Assembly: GCA_017558825.1 (NCBI GenBank)
Contig: JAFYTO010000005.1
Coordinates: forward strand, 1 to 64,000
Length of the DNA: 64,000 nucleotides
Source of the DNA: Clostridia bacterium
GTDB lineage: Bacteria; Bacillota; Clostridia; Christensenellales; Borkfalkiaceae
Direction of reading: 5' to 3'
Every line of letters starts with the position of its first letter. Position 1 is the stretch's first letter. Below are positions 43,567 to 52,302 of this stretch, one piece after another. The translations under genes were made by a program, and so were the position numbers. The notes beneath the pieces were generated by a model that made no database searches, was not told the DNA's origin, and saw only the letters and a list, made by a program, of their open reading frames with translations.

Positions 43567-44283
43567 TTATTTTACTATTTTATTAATTGCTTTTGTTATA
43601 ATCTTGCGTTCTTGTTTAGAAACAGGCTCATCAAAGTCGTTAAACTTATCTTTTGATATATCAATGCCAGTTAAAACCTTAAGCCAGGTTAAGCCTAGCA
43701 TATATCTTCCTGCGCCTAATGAAGCGTGTAATCCGTCATTATGCGAATGCTCAAGCCCTAATTTAATTGCGGTTTGCATAACACTGCCACTTGGTAAAAG
43801 CCCGTCAAATTCAAAAGCTTTAAAAGCCTTTTTATACGCTTTCTTAACGTCTTTGAACATATCGTTAAAGGAAGAATAGTTAAGCTCTTCAAGTTTTATG
43901 CTTCCGTCTTGATATGCCCAAGTTTCGTGCAAGAAAATTTTTGCATTAGGGCAAGTTTTTTTTGCGTAATTATAAAGTTCAGTTAAGTATGGTATATAGC
44001 TTTTATAGTCAACGCTATATTTGCTTGCTTGTTGAAGCGTTATTACGTCAGGGCAACTTTCAAGTACTTGGCGAATGGAAACCATAACGTCTGTACTAAC
44101 TCCGTTAAACTGTAATTGATAAGCTTGGTTATCTTCAACTAAGTTTTTATAATGAGTGTTAAGAGAACAACCGCCTATGTAAAGGTTTATTACGTCAACT
44201 CGCTCGTTATAATTTTTTGCTATTTGATTTATATATCTTTGCGCATCTTGCGAAAAGCTATTTCCAATAGAAACAACCCTCAT
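43567..44283 (-). CDS. SGNH-like hydrolase (DUF4886)
   Basis: This 238-residue protein has SIGNSFSQDA at the N-terminus (block I of SGNH hydrolases with the nucleophile Ser), VITLQQASKYS, HETWAY, and a C-terminal Asp-His pair in NDGLHAS. DUF4886 members sit in polysaccharide-use loci and are thought to be sugar esterases. No signal peptide is seen. The gene is 14 bases downstream of a second SGNH gene and converges with the sugar transporter. Confidence 0.82.
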   Translation of the reverse strand: MRVVSIGNSFSQDAQRYINQIAKNYNERVDVINLYIGGCSLNTHYKNLVEDNQAYQLQFNGVSTDVMVSIRQVLESCPDVITLQQASKYSVDYKSYIPYLTELYNYAKKTCPNAKIFLHETWAYQDGSIKLEELNYSSFNDMFKDVKKAYKKAFKAFEFDGLLPSGSVMQTAIKLGLEHSHNDGLHASLGAGRYMLGLTWLKVLTGIDISKDKFNDFDEPVSKQERKIITKAINKIVK

Positions 44284-44297
44284 AATATTATTCCTTA

Positions 44298-45593
44298 TTA
44301 CATTTTACCAAGTTCTTTAACTAAGTTTCTGTAAACTGCGTCTGCAATTTGATAGCGTCCTTCAGGAGTAGGGTGGTAGCCGTTAGTGTCAAACCACTCG
44401 GTAATAGTGGAACGGCAGTTTACAGGTTTTACAGTATGTGGATAGCCGTATTCCGTGTCAAATTGAGCGGTCATATGTATAAACTCTAAAAAGTCCTTAT
44501 AACCGTCTTCAAGTGAAAGTTCTTCATAAACCATATTGAGTTCGGTGGTGTAATGCAAAATATCATAATAGTCGGCAAAAGGTAATTCAGCACCGTAATT
44601 ATTGCCCATGCCACCTTTGCAAGAAGGGAGTTGTGGGGCAAGAATTTTAATTTTAACGTTAGGAATATCTCTTTTAATTAAATCAATAACCTCACGTGCT
44701 TCTTCTTTAACAATTTTGCAATAATCGTGCCTAGTGTTTTCAAATGCTATTTGGCGCATTAAACCGTTAGAACCAAGTAAAATATAAACCACGTCTATAT
44801 TATTAACGCCAATGCGCTTCATATAAGACTTAAGGTCAATTTTTTTAGTTTCTTCATCATAGAAAGGGTTAGGCTTTTCTTCTGAAGAAGAGTAAATTTT
44901 AATAGGCTCTGTATTAACCGCATTTTTATAGTGTGTTAAATATCCGCCTTCAGGTTTTGGGCAGTTGTCATCGTAGAATCTGTTAAGTTTAAGATAATCT
45001 ACTTGTAAAGTTTCAATTTGCCAAACGTTACCGTTTTCATCTTTCCAAAGTGAGTGTTGGTCCTCAACAGTTTTTTTGTTTGGAGCTTTTACCCAAACTG
45101 CACCTGGAATAACCGTAGAGTAGTTGTTCCATTGCCAGCCGCCGTAACCTTCAAAGCCAACTTCATCTTTAGTGCATGAGCCAACAAACTTAACGTTTTC
45201 AAAGCCGTGACCCTCTGGTGTGCCGCCAGTTTCGGCAATTCTTCTTTGAAGTTCTTTAACCCAAACGCCGTTAGACGTAAGAGAATCGCCAATACATAAA
45301 ACGTTTACAGGCTTAGACGGTTTAACTGCGCTAACAACGTTTAAAATAGTTTTAGCAGAGCCTAAAAGCCTTCTTTCTGCATTGTAAACGGAAATAGACA
45401 ACTCGTGTTGACCTTCTTCTTGAGGCGTAAATTCATAATATCTTGGGAAAGCCTTGCCTTTTTCTGAAAGGGCTACAATAGAGTAGCAGTATGGGTTTGG
45501 CGCTTCAATTACGCTTTTATAAAAAAGTTGAAAAGTGTCCCCAACAACTAAATCGTATTGTTTTGCTAAAAAAACTCTAACTTTACTGTCCAT
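44298..45593 (-). CDS. SGNH/GDSL-type carbohydrate esterase
   Basis: This is a 431-residue protein. Residues about 1-95 form a beta-rich domain. The SGNH catalytic domain follows with block I CIGDSLTSNG (nucleophile Ser, about residue 104), GYGGW (block II Gly), LLGSNG (block III Asn) and the C-terminal catalytic pair in NGYHPTPEGR. It has no signal peptide, so it probably deacylates imported saccharides delivered by the neighbouring ABC transporter. It is co-transcribed with the DUF4886 gene. Confidence 0.85.
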   Translation of the reverse strand: MDSKVRVFLAKQYDLVVGDTFQLFYKSVIEAPNPYCYSIVALSEKGKAFPRYYEFTPQEEGQHELSISVYNAERRLLGSAKTILNVVSAVKPSKPVNVLCIGDSLTSNGVWVKELQRRIAETGGTPEGHGFENVKFVGSCTKDEVGFEGYGGWQWNNYSTVIPGAVWVKAPNKKTVEDQHSLWKDENGNVWQIETLQVDYLKLNRFYDDNCPKPEGGYLTHYKNAVNTEPIKIYSSSEEKPNPFYDEETKKIDLKSYMKRIGVNNIDVVYILLGSNGLMRQIAFENTRHDYCKIVKEEAREVIDLIKRDIPNVKIKILAPQLPSCKGGMGNNYGAELPFADYYDILHYTTELNMVYEELSLEDGYKDFLEFIHMTAQFDTEYGYPHTVKPVNCRSTITEWFDTNGYHPTPEGRYQIADAVYRNLVKELGKM

Positions 45594-45755
45594 AAATTGC
45601 TCCTAATTCGTTATTTTATTTTTAATAACATAAATATTATACCATATTAAAGTTTTAAAAGTAAATATCAAACCTTATTTTTTTTGTATAAAAAAATGAA
45701 CTTTTAAGGTGAAAATTATAAAAAAATAAAGCCCTAAAATTAAGGCGTTATTTGC

Positions 45756-45784
45756 TTGCATTATATACTGCTAAATGGTAAAAT
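45756..45784 (+). promoter_or_regulatory. luxS promoter
   Basis: TTGCAT (45756-45761) and TAAAAT (45779-45784) have a 17-base spacer, 22 bases before the luxS ATG. Confidence 0.65.
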
Positions 45785-45806
45785 ATTTATATAGAAGGAA
45801 GAAATT

Positions 45807-46274
45807 ATGCAAAGAATTCAAAGTTTTACAGTTAATCATTTAAAATTAAAACAAGGTTTATACGTTTCTAGAAAAGATAAATGTAACGGCGTAACCGCTA
45901 CAACTTTTGATTTGCGCTTTACTGCGCCTAACGTTATGCCTGTTATGAATAGCGCTGCAATTCACACTATTGAGCATTTGGGTGCTACTTTTTTAAGAAA
46001 TTCCGCAGTAAAAAACAAGGTTGTGTATTTTGGGCCTATGGGCTGTAAAACAGGCTTTTATTTAGTTATGTTTGGCAGTTTAAAGCCACAAAACGTTTAT
46101 GGGGTTATTGTTGATATGCTTGAGTTTATTATAGGCTATAATGGCGATATTCCAGGCGCAACAATGATTGAGTGTGGTAATTATAGCGAGCAAAATTTAG
46201 AAGAGGCTAAAATATACTGCAAAGATTATTTGCGTGTATTAACAACTGAAAAGAATTTTATTTATGAAAATTAA
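45807..46274 (+). CDS. luxS: S-ribosylhomocysteine lyase
   Basis: This 155-residue metalloenzyme cleaves S-ribosylhomocysteine to homocysteine and the AI-2 precursor DPD. The HxxEH metal motif is HTIEH (53-57), C80 in GPMGC is the catalytic Cys, and C123 in MIECGNYSE is the third metal ligand. It is monocistronic, with a promoter and a shared terminator. It may serve only methyl-cycle recycling; signalling cannot be inferred. Confidence 0.96.
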   Translation: MQRIQSFTVNHLKLKQGLYVSRKDKCNGVTATTFDLRFTAPNVMPVMNSAAIHTIEHLGATFLRNSAVKNKVVYFGPMGCKTGFYLVMFGSLKPQNVYGVIVDMLEFIIGYNGDIPGATMIECGNYSEQNLEEAKIYCKDYLRVLTTEKNFIYEN

Positions 46275-46304
46275 AAAAGCAGGCTATTTTAGCCTGCTTT
46301 TGTG
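46275..46304. terminator. Bidirectional terminator
   Basis: AAAAGCAGGCT (46275-46285) pairs with AGCCTGCTTTT (46291-46301). It is shared by luxS (+) and the TSCPD gene (-). Confidence 0.88.
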
Positions 46305-46553
46305 TTATTTATTTTTCATTTTATATTCTTCTAAAGCTTTTGCAAGTTGGTCTGGGCAAGAAGTGCCGTTTCTACATTTAATGCCTTTTAAAAGGTTAAT
46401 AACGTTGTCAACACTATTGTTTTCAACAAGTTTTGCTATGCCTTGTAAATTGCCAGAACAACCACCAATAAATTTAACGTTTTTAACGGTATCGTTTTCA
46501 ACTTCAAATAAAATTTGCCTTGAACAAGTGCCAAGTGTTTTATAAGTATGCAT
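46305..46553 (-). CDS. TSCPD domain protein (TIGR03905-like)
   Basis: This 82-residue protein ends in the namesake motif TSCPDQLAKAL. It has four or more Cys residues: C9 in TLGTCS, GGCSGN, and the KCRNGTSCPD pair, which could bind metal. The same domain is attached to class II ribonucleotide reductases, while the stand-alone form is common in Clostridia and of unknown function. Nine bases separate it from the DUF4364 gene upstream. Confidence 0.88.
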   Translation of the reverse strand: MHTYKTLGTCSRQILFEVENDTVKNVKFIGGCSGNLQGIAKLVENNSVDNVINLLKGIKCRNGTSCPDQLAKALEEYKMKNK

Positions 46554-46562
46554 AAACTCTCC

Positions 46563-47087
46563 TTAATCAACTAAATGCTCGTAAATAGAAGCATAAAGGT
46601 TTGCCGCTTTATCTTGCCATTTTTTATAAATGTTTTTTGCAATTTGCCTATTAGGCACGCTAAACTTTAACTCTAGTAGCGGTTGGCTAGTGTCGTTAAT
46701 TTTAAGATATACGGTATACGTAGAATCTTTATTCATATAATAGTCTGCAACGCATTCTTGCTTTTTACGATAATGAGTGCGATTTTTCTTAACGAATGCA
46801 GAAATAGATTCGCGAATAGATGACGGAATTTTAACGTAAAACTCAGCTAAGCAATATCTGCCTTCTGGGGTAATAGTATATAATTCGTCACCATACGAAG
46901 CAACGTTATAAATAAAGTTTTCATCAATAAGTTTATTTAATAACGGCTTGCAGTCCATATAGGAAATCCACGTGTTTGAAGCGCAACACATGTCTAGTAA
47001 AGTATTTTCTGATAAAGGGCATTCCATCTTGTCAAACACGAATAATAATATTAATTTGTTTACAAAATTATCGCCTTTGACAAGCAC
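46563..47087 (-). CDS. DUF4364 family protein, winged-helix-like
   Basis: This 174-residue protein has an N-terminal winged-helix-like region (NKLILLFVFDKMECPLSEN, then LLNKLIDENFIYNV and YTITPEGRYCL) and a C-terminal alpha/beta region. The family is limited to Clostridia-type Firmicutes and has been linked to DNA binding, but the role is unknown. It shares a direction with the TSCPD and HPr-like genes. Confidence 0.8.
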   Translation of the reverse strand: MLVKGDNFVNKLILLFVFDKMECPLSENTLLDMCCASNTWISYMDCKPLLNKLIDENFIYNVASYGDELYTITPEGRYCLAEFYVKIPSSIRESISAFVKKNRTHYRKKQECVADYYMNKDSTYTVYLKINDTSQPLLELKFSVPNRQIAKNIYKKWQDKAANLYASIYEHLVD

Positions 47088-47120
47088 AGTTTTATCCTCC
47101 GCAAAAAATTGTGCTAGTTA

Positions 47121-47348
47121 TTAGCAAGAAAATTGTTTTAATTCTTCAAGTAAATCATCGCAGTTGTCAGAGTAAATTTCAACTGTTACAGGCTTAGTTA
47201 AGTCTAAGCTAAAAATACCAAGAATTGATTTTGCATCAACAACGTATTTGCCGTGTTTAAGGTCGATATCGTATGGATATTTTTGAACGATAGCAACAAA
47301 TTGAGAAACTTGGCTAGTCATAAGTAAAGATATTTGTATAGATTTCAT
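47121..47348 (-). CDS. HPr-like protein without the phosphorylatable histidine
   Basis: This 75-residue protein has the HPr fold pattern: KYVVDAKSILGIFSLDL corresponds to the Ser46 region, VTVEIYSDNCDDLLEEL to the last strand and helix. The active-site segment that normally reads GLHARPA is LLMTSQVSQ, so His15 is missing. It could be a Crh-type regulator carrying the Ser46-equivalent in AKS. I start at the ATG at 47348, which has AAGGAG 10 bases upstream. Confidence 0.8.
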   Translation of the reverse strand: MKSIQISLLMTSQVSQFVAIVQKYPYDIDLKHGKYVVDAKSILGIFSLDLTKPVTVEIYSDNCDDLLEELKQFSC

Positions 47349-47428
47349 AGTAAAATGCTCCTTGTAAAATAAAGTAGAATTATTATACATAATTTTTAAA
47401 TAAAAAGCAATTGTTTTTTAAATTATTC

Positions 47429-47457
47429 TTGATAGTTACAAAAAGTTGTGGTAAAAT
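47429..47457 (+). promoter_or_regulatory. Promoter of the gene at 47489
   Basis: TTGATA (47429-47434) and TAAAAT (47452-47457) have a 17-base spacer. Confidence 0.65.
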
Positions 47458-47488
47458 AAAATATATACTCAATATAAGGTGGGTTCGT

Positions 47489-48280
47489 ATGAGAACGCGT
47501 GAAGAATCATTAAATAATTTTAGTAAATTAGTAGGCGATTTAATAGAATCAAACTACCTTTTAGCCAACTCTAAGATATTTGAAGTTGTAACTTCAATTA
47601 ACTCTTCTAAACTTTTAACTGAAACTTTTAAGTATTTTATTGAAGGCTTTAATTTTGAAGAAGTTTTAAGTAATTGTTTCATTGAGGAGGCTGGCGTTAA
47701 GAAATTTGTTTTACCAACTAAGAATACTGACGTGTTGGCGCTCGTATATTTAATGCTTCGTGAAATCAATTTTAAAAATTTGCAACTTACTGACCTTTTA
47801 GAGTATTTTGATTCTACTAAGAATTACGACCTTGCTTATAAGGCGTTTGGCGAGCAGGTATTGCTTCCATTTAAAACCTACGTTTATCAAGTTGGTAGGG
47901 TTTTAATTAACAGCACTCAATCTGAAAGTGAGGCTCAGGCAGAAGCGCAAAAAACTGCTCAACCGGAAGTTAAAAACGAGGCTATAAGAGCAGTTGGTGA
48001 AGATGCTGAAGAAACTCCTGCTGTTCAAAAATTGCCAATAAATACACGCTTAATTAGGCTTTTAGACTTAGATAGGCTTTCCATTGTTCAAAGCAGACTT
48101 TCTAAAGAAGATAAAAACGAACTTTTATACGTTTTAAACTTGTTTGCTGAAGAAATTAAGAAAGGTGATAGCGATAAAATTAACCTCGCGTATTTAGCAT
48201 ATTTTTACGCGTTAAAGCCATATAGACGCGTGCAAAACAACATAAAAGAAATTACGGCAATTTTATACAATGAAATTTAA
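47489..48280 (+). CDS. Uncharacterised helical protein
   Basis: This is a 263-residue soluble protein. Two helical regions (about 1-145 and 185-263) flank a low-complexity acidic linker rich in Ala, Glu and Gln (about 147-180: [10 protein letters not shown] and [10 protein letters not shown]). I recognise no family. The start is the ATG at 47489 behind AAGGTGGG. It is the first gene of an operon with dtd and a QueG-like gene, 8 bases before dtd. Confidence 0.8.
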   Translation: MRTREESLNNFSKLVGDLIESNYLLANSKIFEVVTSINSSKLLTETFKYFIEGFNFEEVLSNCFIEEAGVKKFVLPTKNTDVLALVYLMLREINFKNLQLTDLLEYFDSTKNYDLAYKAFGEQVLLPFKTYVYQVGRVLINSTQSESEAQAEAQKTAQPEVKNEAIRAVGEDAEETPAVQKLPINTRLIRLLDLDRLSIVQSRLSKEDKNELLYVLNLFAEEIKKGDSDKINLAYLAYFYALKPYRRVQNNIKEITAILYNEI

Positions 48281-48288
48281 GGTGTAAT

Positions 48289-48726
48289 ATGCGAGCGGTA
48301 GTTCAAAGAGTAAAAGAAACTAGCCTAACTGTTGACGGTAAAATTATTTCTCAAATTCCGTTTGGCTTAGTTGTGTTTTTAGGTGTAAAAAAGGGCGATA
48401 GCAAAGAATCCGCGTTAAAACTTGCAAATAAAATTAGCAATCTTCGCATTTTTGAAGACGAAAATGGCAAGATGAACAAAAGCGTAAAAGACGTTGGTGG
48501 GCAAATATTAAGTGTTTCACAATTTACGCTATATGGCGATACTACTCACGGTAACCGTCCAAGTTTTATAGAGGCTGAAGTGCCAGACGTTGCTAAGCCG
48601 TTATACGAGTATTTTAGCAAATGCTTAACTGATAACGGAATTGTTACTAAACTTGGCATTTTTGGTGCTGACATGAAAATATCGCAGTTAAATGATGGCC
48701 CTGTTACTATAATTTACGAGATGTAA
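48289..48726 (+). CDS. dtd: D-aminoacyl-tRNA deacylase
   Basis: This 145-residue enzyme hydrolyses D-aminoacyl-tRNAs, and Gly-tRNA-Ala, as a proofreading step. The family signatures are the N-terminal [17 protein letters not shown], the SQFTLYGDT motif and the Gly-cis-Pro motif in DGPVTI near the C-terminus. Length and motifs are standard. One base separates it from the QueG-like gene. Confidence 0.96.
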   Translation: MRAVVQRVKETSLTVDGKIISQIPFGLVVFLGVKKGDSKESALKLANKISNLRIFEDENGKMNKSVKDVGGQILSVSQFTLYGDTTHGNRPSFIEAEVPDVAKPLYEYFSKCLTDNGIVTKLGIFGADMKISQLNDGPVTIIYEM

Positions 48727-48727
48727 T

Positions 48728-49405
48728 ATGATAAACGAATTAGAGTTAAAGCAAAATTTAATAAATATGGGAGCCGATTTAGTCGGCTTTTCAAATATAA
48801 AAACAAGTCCGATTTTAGGGCAAGGTGATTTAACTTATGCGGTTACAATAGCCGTAAAGCTTTCTGATGCTGTTTTAAAAACTATTGAAGAAAGACCAAC
48901 TATTTCTTATTTTCACGAGTATCGCACGGCAAACGCGCTTTTAGACTCCATTAGTTTTAGACTAGTGCGAATTTTAGAAAAAGAAGGATATAGTGCGTTT
49001 CCAATACCAGCATCGCAAAGCACGGCAGAAGATAAAGAGGCGTATAAAGGTTTATTTCAACATAAAACGGCAGCAAGGCTTGCGGGGCTTGGGTTTATTG
49101 GTAAAAGCGGTTTATTTATTAGCAAGGAATACGGCTCTAAAATTAGGCTAGCAACCGTTCTAACAAACGCACCACTAGTAAGTGAAAATGCGCCGCTAGA
49201 AAGTTTGTGCAAGGGTTGTAACAAGTGTGTTTTAGCGTGTCCTGCAGGTGCAATAAGTGGTAAAGAATACGTTGAAGGCATGCAAAGAGAGGATTTCTTT
49301 TCTGCTGAAAAGTGTTCTCATAATATGAAAAACTATAAAGATATAGGGCGTGGTGCAGTATGTGGCATTTGCATAAAGGTTTGCCCGTTTAACAAGTTAA
49401 AATAG
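48728..49405 (+). CDS. QueG-like 4Fe-4S reductase, short form
   Basis: This 225-residue protein is related to epoxyqueuosine reductase: MGADLVGFSNI at the N-terminus, KTAARLAGLGFIGKSGLFI, and two ferredoxin clusters CKGCNKCVLACP and CGICIKVCP. It lacks the C-terminal HEAT-like domain and much of the cobalamin-binding length of QueG (about 380 residues). It is probably a distinct corrinoid-reductase-like protein of anaerobes rather than true QueG. Confidence 0.82.
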   Translation: MINELELKQNLINMGADLVGFSNIKTSPILGQGDLTYAVTIAVKLSDAVLKTIEERPTISYFHEYRTANALLDSISFRLVRILEKEGYSAFPIPASQSTAEDKEAYKGLFQHKTAARLAGLGFIGKSGLFISKEYGSKIRLATVLTNAPLVSENAPLESLCKGCNKCVLACPAGAISGKEYVEGMQREDFFSAEKCSHNMKNYKDIGRGAVCGICIKVCPFNKLK

Positions 49406-49425
49406 TTTAAAATATACGTAAAAAG

Positions 49426-49454
49426 TTGACATTTTAGATAAAATTTGTTATATT
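49426..49454 (+). promoter_or_regulatory. Promoter of the kinase-lysS operon
   Basis: TTGACA (49426-49431) and TATATT (49449-49454) have a 17-base spacer. Confidence 0.8.
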
Positions 49455-49492
49455 GTAAAAAATATACGGAAGGCGGAGAAAATACGTTATTT

Positions 49493-50044
49493 ATGAAAGA
49501 TAAAAAAATTTCTTTAGCAGGCGATTTGGGGAGTGGTAAAAGCACCGTTGGTAAGCTTTTAACTCAAAAATACGGGCTTGAAACTGTTTCTATAGGTAAA
49601 ATACATCGCCAAATGGCAAGTGATTATGGTATGGACGTTACAGAGTTTAACGTTTATATGGAGTCGCACCCTGAAATTGATAACGAACTTGACGCTAGGC
49701 TTAAGGGGTACGAACTTAAAAGCGGTAATTATTTATTTGATTCTAGAATGGCGTTTCACTTTGTTCCATCTAGCTTTTCGGTTTATTTGATTACCGATGC
49801 CAAAATTGCTGCAAAGCGCATATTTAAGGAAAATCGCAGTAACGAGAAATACGCAAGCGTTGATGACGCTGTTAATAAACTGATTGAAAGGCGTGCAAGC
49901 GAATCACTTCGTTACTCTAAGTTTTACGGTGTAGATATTACTGATATGTCTAATTATGATTACGTTTTAGATACGGGCAATTTAACACCACAACAAGTTT
50001 TTGAAAAAATTAGTGCCGAATTTGAAAAATGGCTTAACAAATAA
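49493..50044 (+). CDS. Cytidylate kinase-like P-loop kinase
   Basis: This 183-residue protein has Walker A GDLGSGKST (about 10-18) and an NMP-kinase-like layout: VSIGKIHRQMASDYGMDVTEF, then IDNELDARLKGY, DSRMAFHF and ITDAKIAAKRIF with a lid Arg. It resembles the archaeal-type CMP kinase family (Cmk2). The ATG at 49493 is the only start giving a standard N-terminus, though the purine-rich AAGGCGGAG lies about 12 bases upstream. The gene is 12 bases before the lysyl-tRNA synthetase gene, and the pairing could be operonic only. Confidence 0.8.
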   Translation: MKDKKISLAGDLGSGKSTVGKLLTQKYGLETVSIGKIHRQMASDYGMDVTEFNVYMESHPEIDNELDARLKGYELKSGNYLFDSRMAFHFVPSSFSVYLITDAKIAAKRIFKENRSNEKYASVDDAVNKLIERRASESLRYSKFYGVDITDMSNYDYVLDTGNLTPQQVFEKISAEFEKWLNK

Positions 50045-50056
50045 GGAGAATTTACT

Positions 50057-51625
50057 ATGCATTGGGCTGAAAAAATAGCAGAAGAAGTTATTAAAAGGAA
50101 CCCTAACAAAGCTGAATACGTTTGTGCTGCGGGCATTAGCCCTTCCGGCTCTGTTCACATTGGCAATTTTAGAGACGTTGCCACAAGTTTTTACGTTGTA
50201 AAAGCACTTCAAAAAATGGGCAAAAAGGCTAAACTCCTTTTCTCTTGGGACGAGTTTGATAGATTAAGAAAAGTTCCTTCAAACATTGCTAAAATAGCGC
50301 CTGACTTTGAGAAATATTTAGGTATGCCTTACGCGCTTATTCCAGATCCACACGGCGAATGCTCTTCATATGCTGAATACAACGAAGTAGAGTTTGAAAA
50401 ATCGCTCAAAGAACTTGCTATTGACGTAGATTATAAATATCAAGCAAAAAATTATATGTCTGGCATGTACGTTGACGGCATTATTAATGCTATTAAAAAG
50501 AGAAAAGAAATATATGACGTTTTAATGAAGTATAAAACTCAAGATAGTGACGAGGGCGAAAGAGAAATGTACTATCCTTTAAACGTTTATTGTAGCGATT
50601 GCAAAAAGGATACTACCAAGGTTATTTGCTCTACTGATGACGGTGAAGAGTTGACTTATACTTGTAAGTGTGGAGCTACTCATACTGTAAAAGTTAGAGA
50701 ATATAATATGATTAAACTTGTTTGGAAAGTTGACTGGCCTATGCGTTGGGGCTTTGAAGGCGTTGACTTTGAGCCAGGCGGAATTGACCACGCTTCACAA
50801 GGCGGTAGCTACGTTGTGGCTAGTGACCTTGCTAAAACAGTGTTAGGTGTTGAACCTCCTCTTTTCCAAGGTTATGGCTGGCTCTCTATTGCTGGGCTTG
50901 GCGATATGCACTCTTCAACAGGCAATAACATTACTCCAGCAACTGTTTTAAAGGTTTACGAACCTGATATGATAAGATGGCTTTTTGCTAAATACGAGCC
51001 AAAAGCAGCGTTCTCGTTTAATTTTGATGATACTATTATTCGCCACTATTCTGAATTTGACAAAGGATATGAGGCGTATAAGAAAGGCGAAACTGACGAA
51101 TTTAATACTGCAGTTTATGATTTTAGTTTAATTGATGGCAAAGATACTGTTTCAAAAGTGCCTTTTGGCGTTCTTTCTTCAGTTGCAACTATTGTTGACT
51201 TTAACCCTGTAGCCGTTAAAGAAATTCTTAAAAAAGTTGGAGTTGAGTTTACTAAGCAAGACGAGTCAAGGCTTCAAAGAGTTAAAGATTGGATAACGGT
51301 TCATCAACCAAACAAGCTTTACAAACTTTTAAACAATAAAAACGTTGAGTTCTATAACGGGCTTAATGATGAAGAAAAAGAAGCTGTTAAAAAACTTTAC
51401 AATTATATTAATGAAAATGCAGTTGTAAATGAAAAAGACGTTCAACAATTCTTATATTCAGTTATCAATGATGAAGCACTTACTAAAAAAGAAAATATGG
51501 CGCGTCAACAAAGGTTCTTTAAGGTGTTCTATAACTTGTTATTTGGTTTAGATATGGGCCCAAGATTGTATTTATTCCTTGCCGCTATTGATAAAAACGA
51601 ATATTTAGAACTTTTAAACTTCTAA
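50057..51625 (+). CDS. lysS: Lysyl-tRNA synthetase, class I
   Basis: This 522-residue class I enzyme charges tRNA-Lys. The Rossmann signature is HIGN (34-37), with SPSGSVHIGNFRD around it. The KMSKS loop is replaced by DMHSSTGNN (about 283-291), as in archaeal enzymes. A zinc-like CSDCKKDTTKVIC...CKCG segment lies near 178-215, and helical anticodon-binding regions form the C-terminus. Most bacteria, including most Firmicutes, use the unrelated class II enzyme. Whether a class II copy also exists cannot be seen here. Confidence 0.94.
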   Translation: MHWAEKIAEEVIKRNPNKAEYVCAAGISPSGSVHIGNFRDVATSFYVVKALQKMGKKAKLLFSWDEFDRLRKVPSNIAKIAPDFEKYLGMPYALIPDPHGECSSYAEYNEVEFEKSLKELAIDVDYKYQAKNYMSGMYVDGIINAIKKRKEIYDVLMKYKTQDSDEGEREMYYPLNVYCSDCKKDTTKVICSTDDGEELTYTCKCGATHTVKVREYNMIKLVWKVDWPMRWGFEGVDFEPGGIDHASQGGSYVVASDLAKTVLGVEPPLFQGYGWLSIAGLGDMHSSTGNNITPATVLKVYEPDMIRWLFAKYEPKAAFSFNFDDTIIRHYSEFDKGYEAYKKGETDEFNTAVYDFSLIDGKDTVSKVPFGVLSSVATIVDFNPVAVKEILKKVGVEFTKQDESRLQRVKDWITVHQPNKLYKLLNNKNVEFYNGLNDEEKEAVKKLYNYINENAVVNEKDVQQFLYSVINDEALTKKENMARQQRFFKVFYNLLFGLDMGPRLYLFLAAIDKNEYLELLNF

Positions 51626-51630
51626 GAATA

Positions 51631-51658
51631 ACCCCTTGCTAAAAAGCAAGGGGTTTTT
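51631..51658 (+). terminator. Terminator of lysS
   Basis: ACCCCTTGCT (51631-51640) pairs with AGCAAGGGGT (51645-51654), followed by TTTT. Confidence 0.88.
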
Positions 51659-51667
51659 AATTAAAAA

Positions 51668-51693
51668 AAAGGATAACCGAAAGGTTATCCTTT
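51668..51693. terminator. Terminator of hpt
   Basis: AAAGGATAACC (51668-51678) pairs with GGTTATCCTTT (51683-51693) around a GAAA tetraloop. A-rich flanks give a U-tract on the minus strand for hpt. Confidence 0.85.
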
Positions 51694-51698
51694 AATAT

Positions 51699-52238
51699 TT
51701 ATTTTTCGTAAACTTCACGTTTTAAAATATAAACTTCATCAAACGTTCTATAGTCCTCATCGTAGTCAAGGCCGTAGCCTACAACGAACTCGTCAGGAAT
51801 AGTAAAGCCTATATATTCAACTTTCAAATCAACCTTGCGTCTATCGGGCTTATCAAGTAAAGTTATAATTTTAATTGATGCAGGATTTCTTTGTAAAAGA
51901 ATGCGTTTTAAGTAAGAAAGAGTGTTGCCGGAATCTACAATATCTTCAACAATAATAACGTGCCTGCCTTCAATAGGAACGCTAAGGTCTTTTATAAGCT
52001 TAACTTCGCCGTTTGATTTTGTTTCTTTACCATAGCTGGAAACAGCCATAAATTCCATTTGGCAAGGTATAGTAAGTGCTTTTAAAAGGTCAGCAGTAAA
52101 GAAAACGCTGCCTTTTAATATGCCTATAAAAAGTGGATTTTTTCCATTGTATTCTTTGTCTAATTCGCTGGCAAGTTCGCTTATGCGTTTAGCTAATTGC
52201 TCTTTGCTAACTAAAACTTTTTCAAAATCTTTATACAT
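51699..52238 (-). CDS. hpt: Hypoxanthine phosphoribosyltransferase
   Basis: This 179-residue type I phosphoribosyltransferase for purine salvage has GILKGSVFFTADL, the flexible loop with SSYGKET, the PRPP motif VIIVEDIVDSGNTL, and the base-binding YIGFTIPDEFVVGYGLDY-type C-terminus. It probably uses hypoxanthine and guanine. It lies upstream of an independent terminator and is not coupled to rpmB (65-base gap with a terminator). Confidence 0.95.
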   Translation of the reverse strand: MYKDFEKVLVSKEQLAKRISELASELDKEYNGKNPLFIGILKGSVFFTADLLKALTIPCQMEFMAVSSYGKETKSNGEVKLIKDLSVPIEGRHVIIVEDIVDSGNTLSYLKRILLQRNPASIKIITLLDKPDRRKVDLKVEYIGFTIPDEFVVGYGLDYDEDYRTFDEVYILKREVYEK

Positions 52239-52275
52239 AATTTATCCTAAAAAGTATTTTTTAATAAAACAAAAA

Positions 52276-52293
52276 GACCGTTAAATAACGGTC
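52276..52293 (-). terminator. Terminator of rpmB
   Basis: GACCGTTA and TAACGGTC form a tight hairpin. The A-rich stretch 52267-52275 supplies the U-tract on the minus strand. Confidence 0.78.
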
Positions 52294-52302
52294 ATTGTTT
52301 TT

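Noticed and set aside
46264..46545. Plus-strand ORF opposite the TSCPD gene
   Set aside because: It is the reverse frame of a well-recognised protein and begins inside the luxS end and terminator.
49500..50056. T-box riboswitch before the lysyl-tRNA synthetase
   Set aside because: Only 12 bases separate the kinase and lysS genes, and no T-box sequence is visible upstream of the operon promoter.
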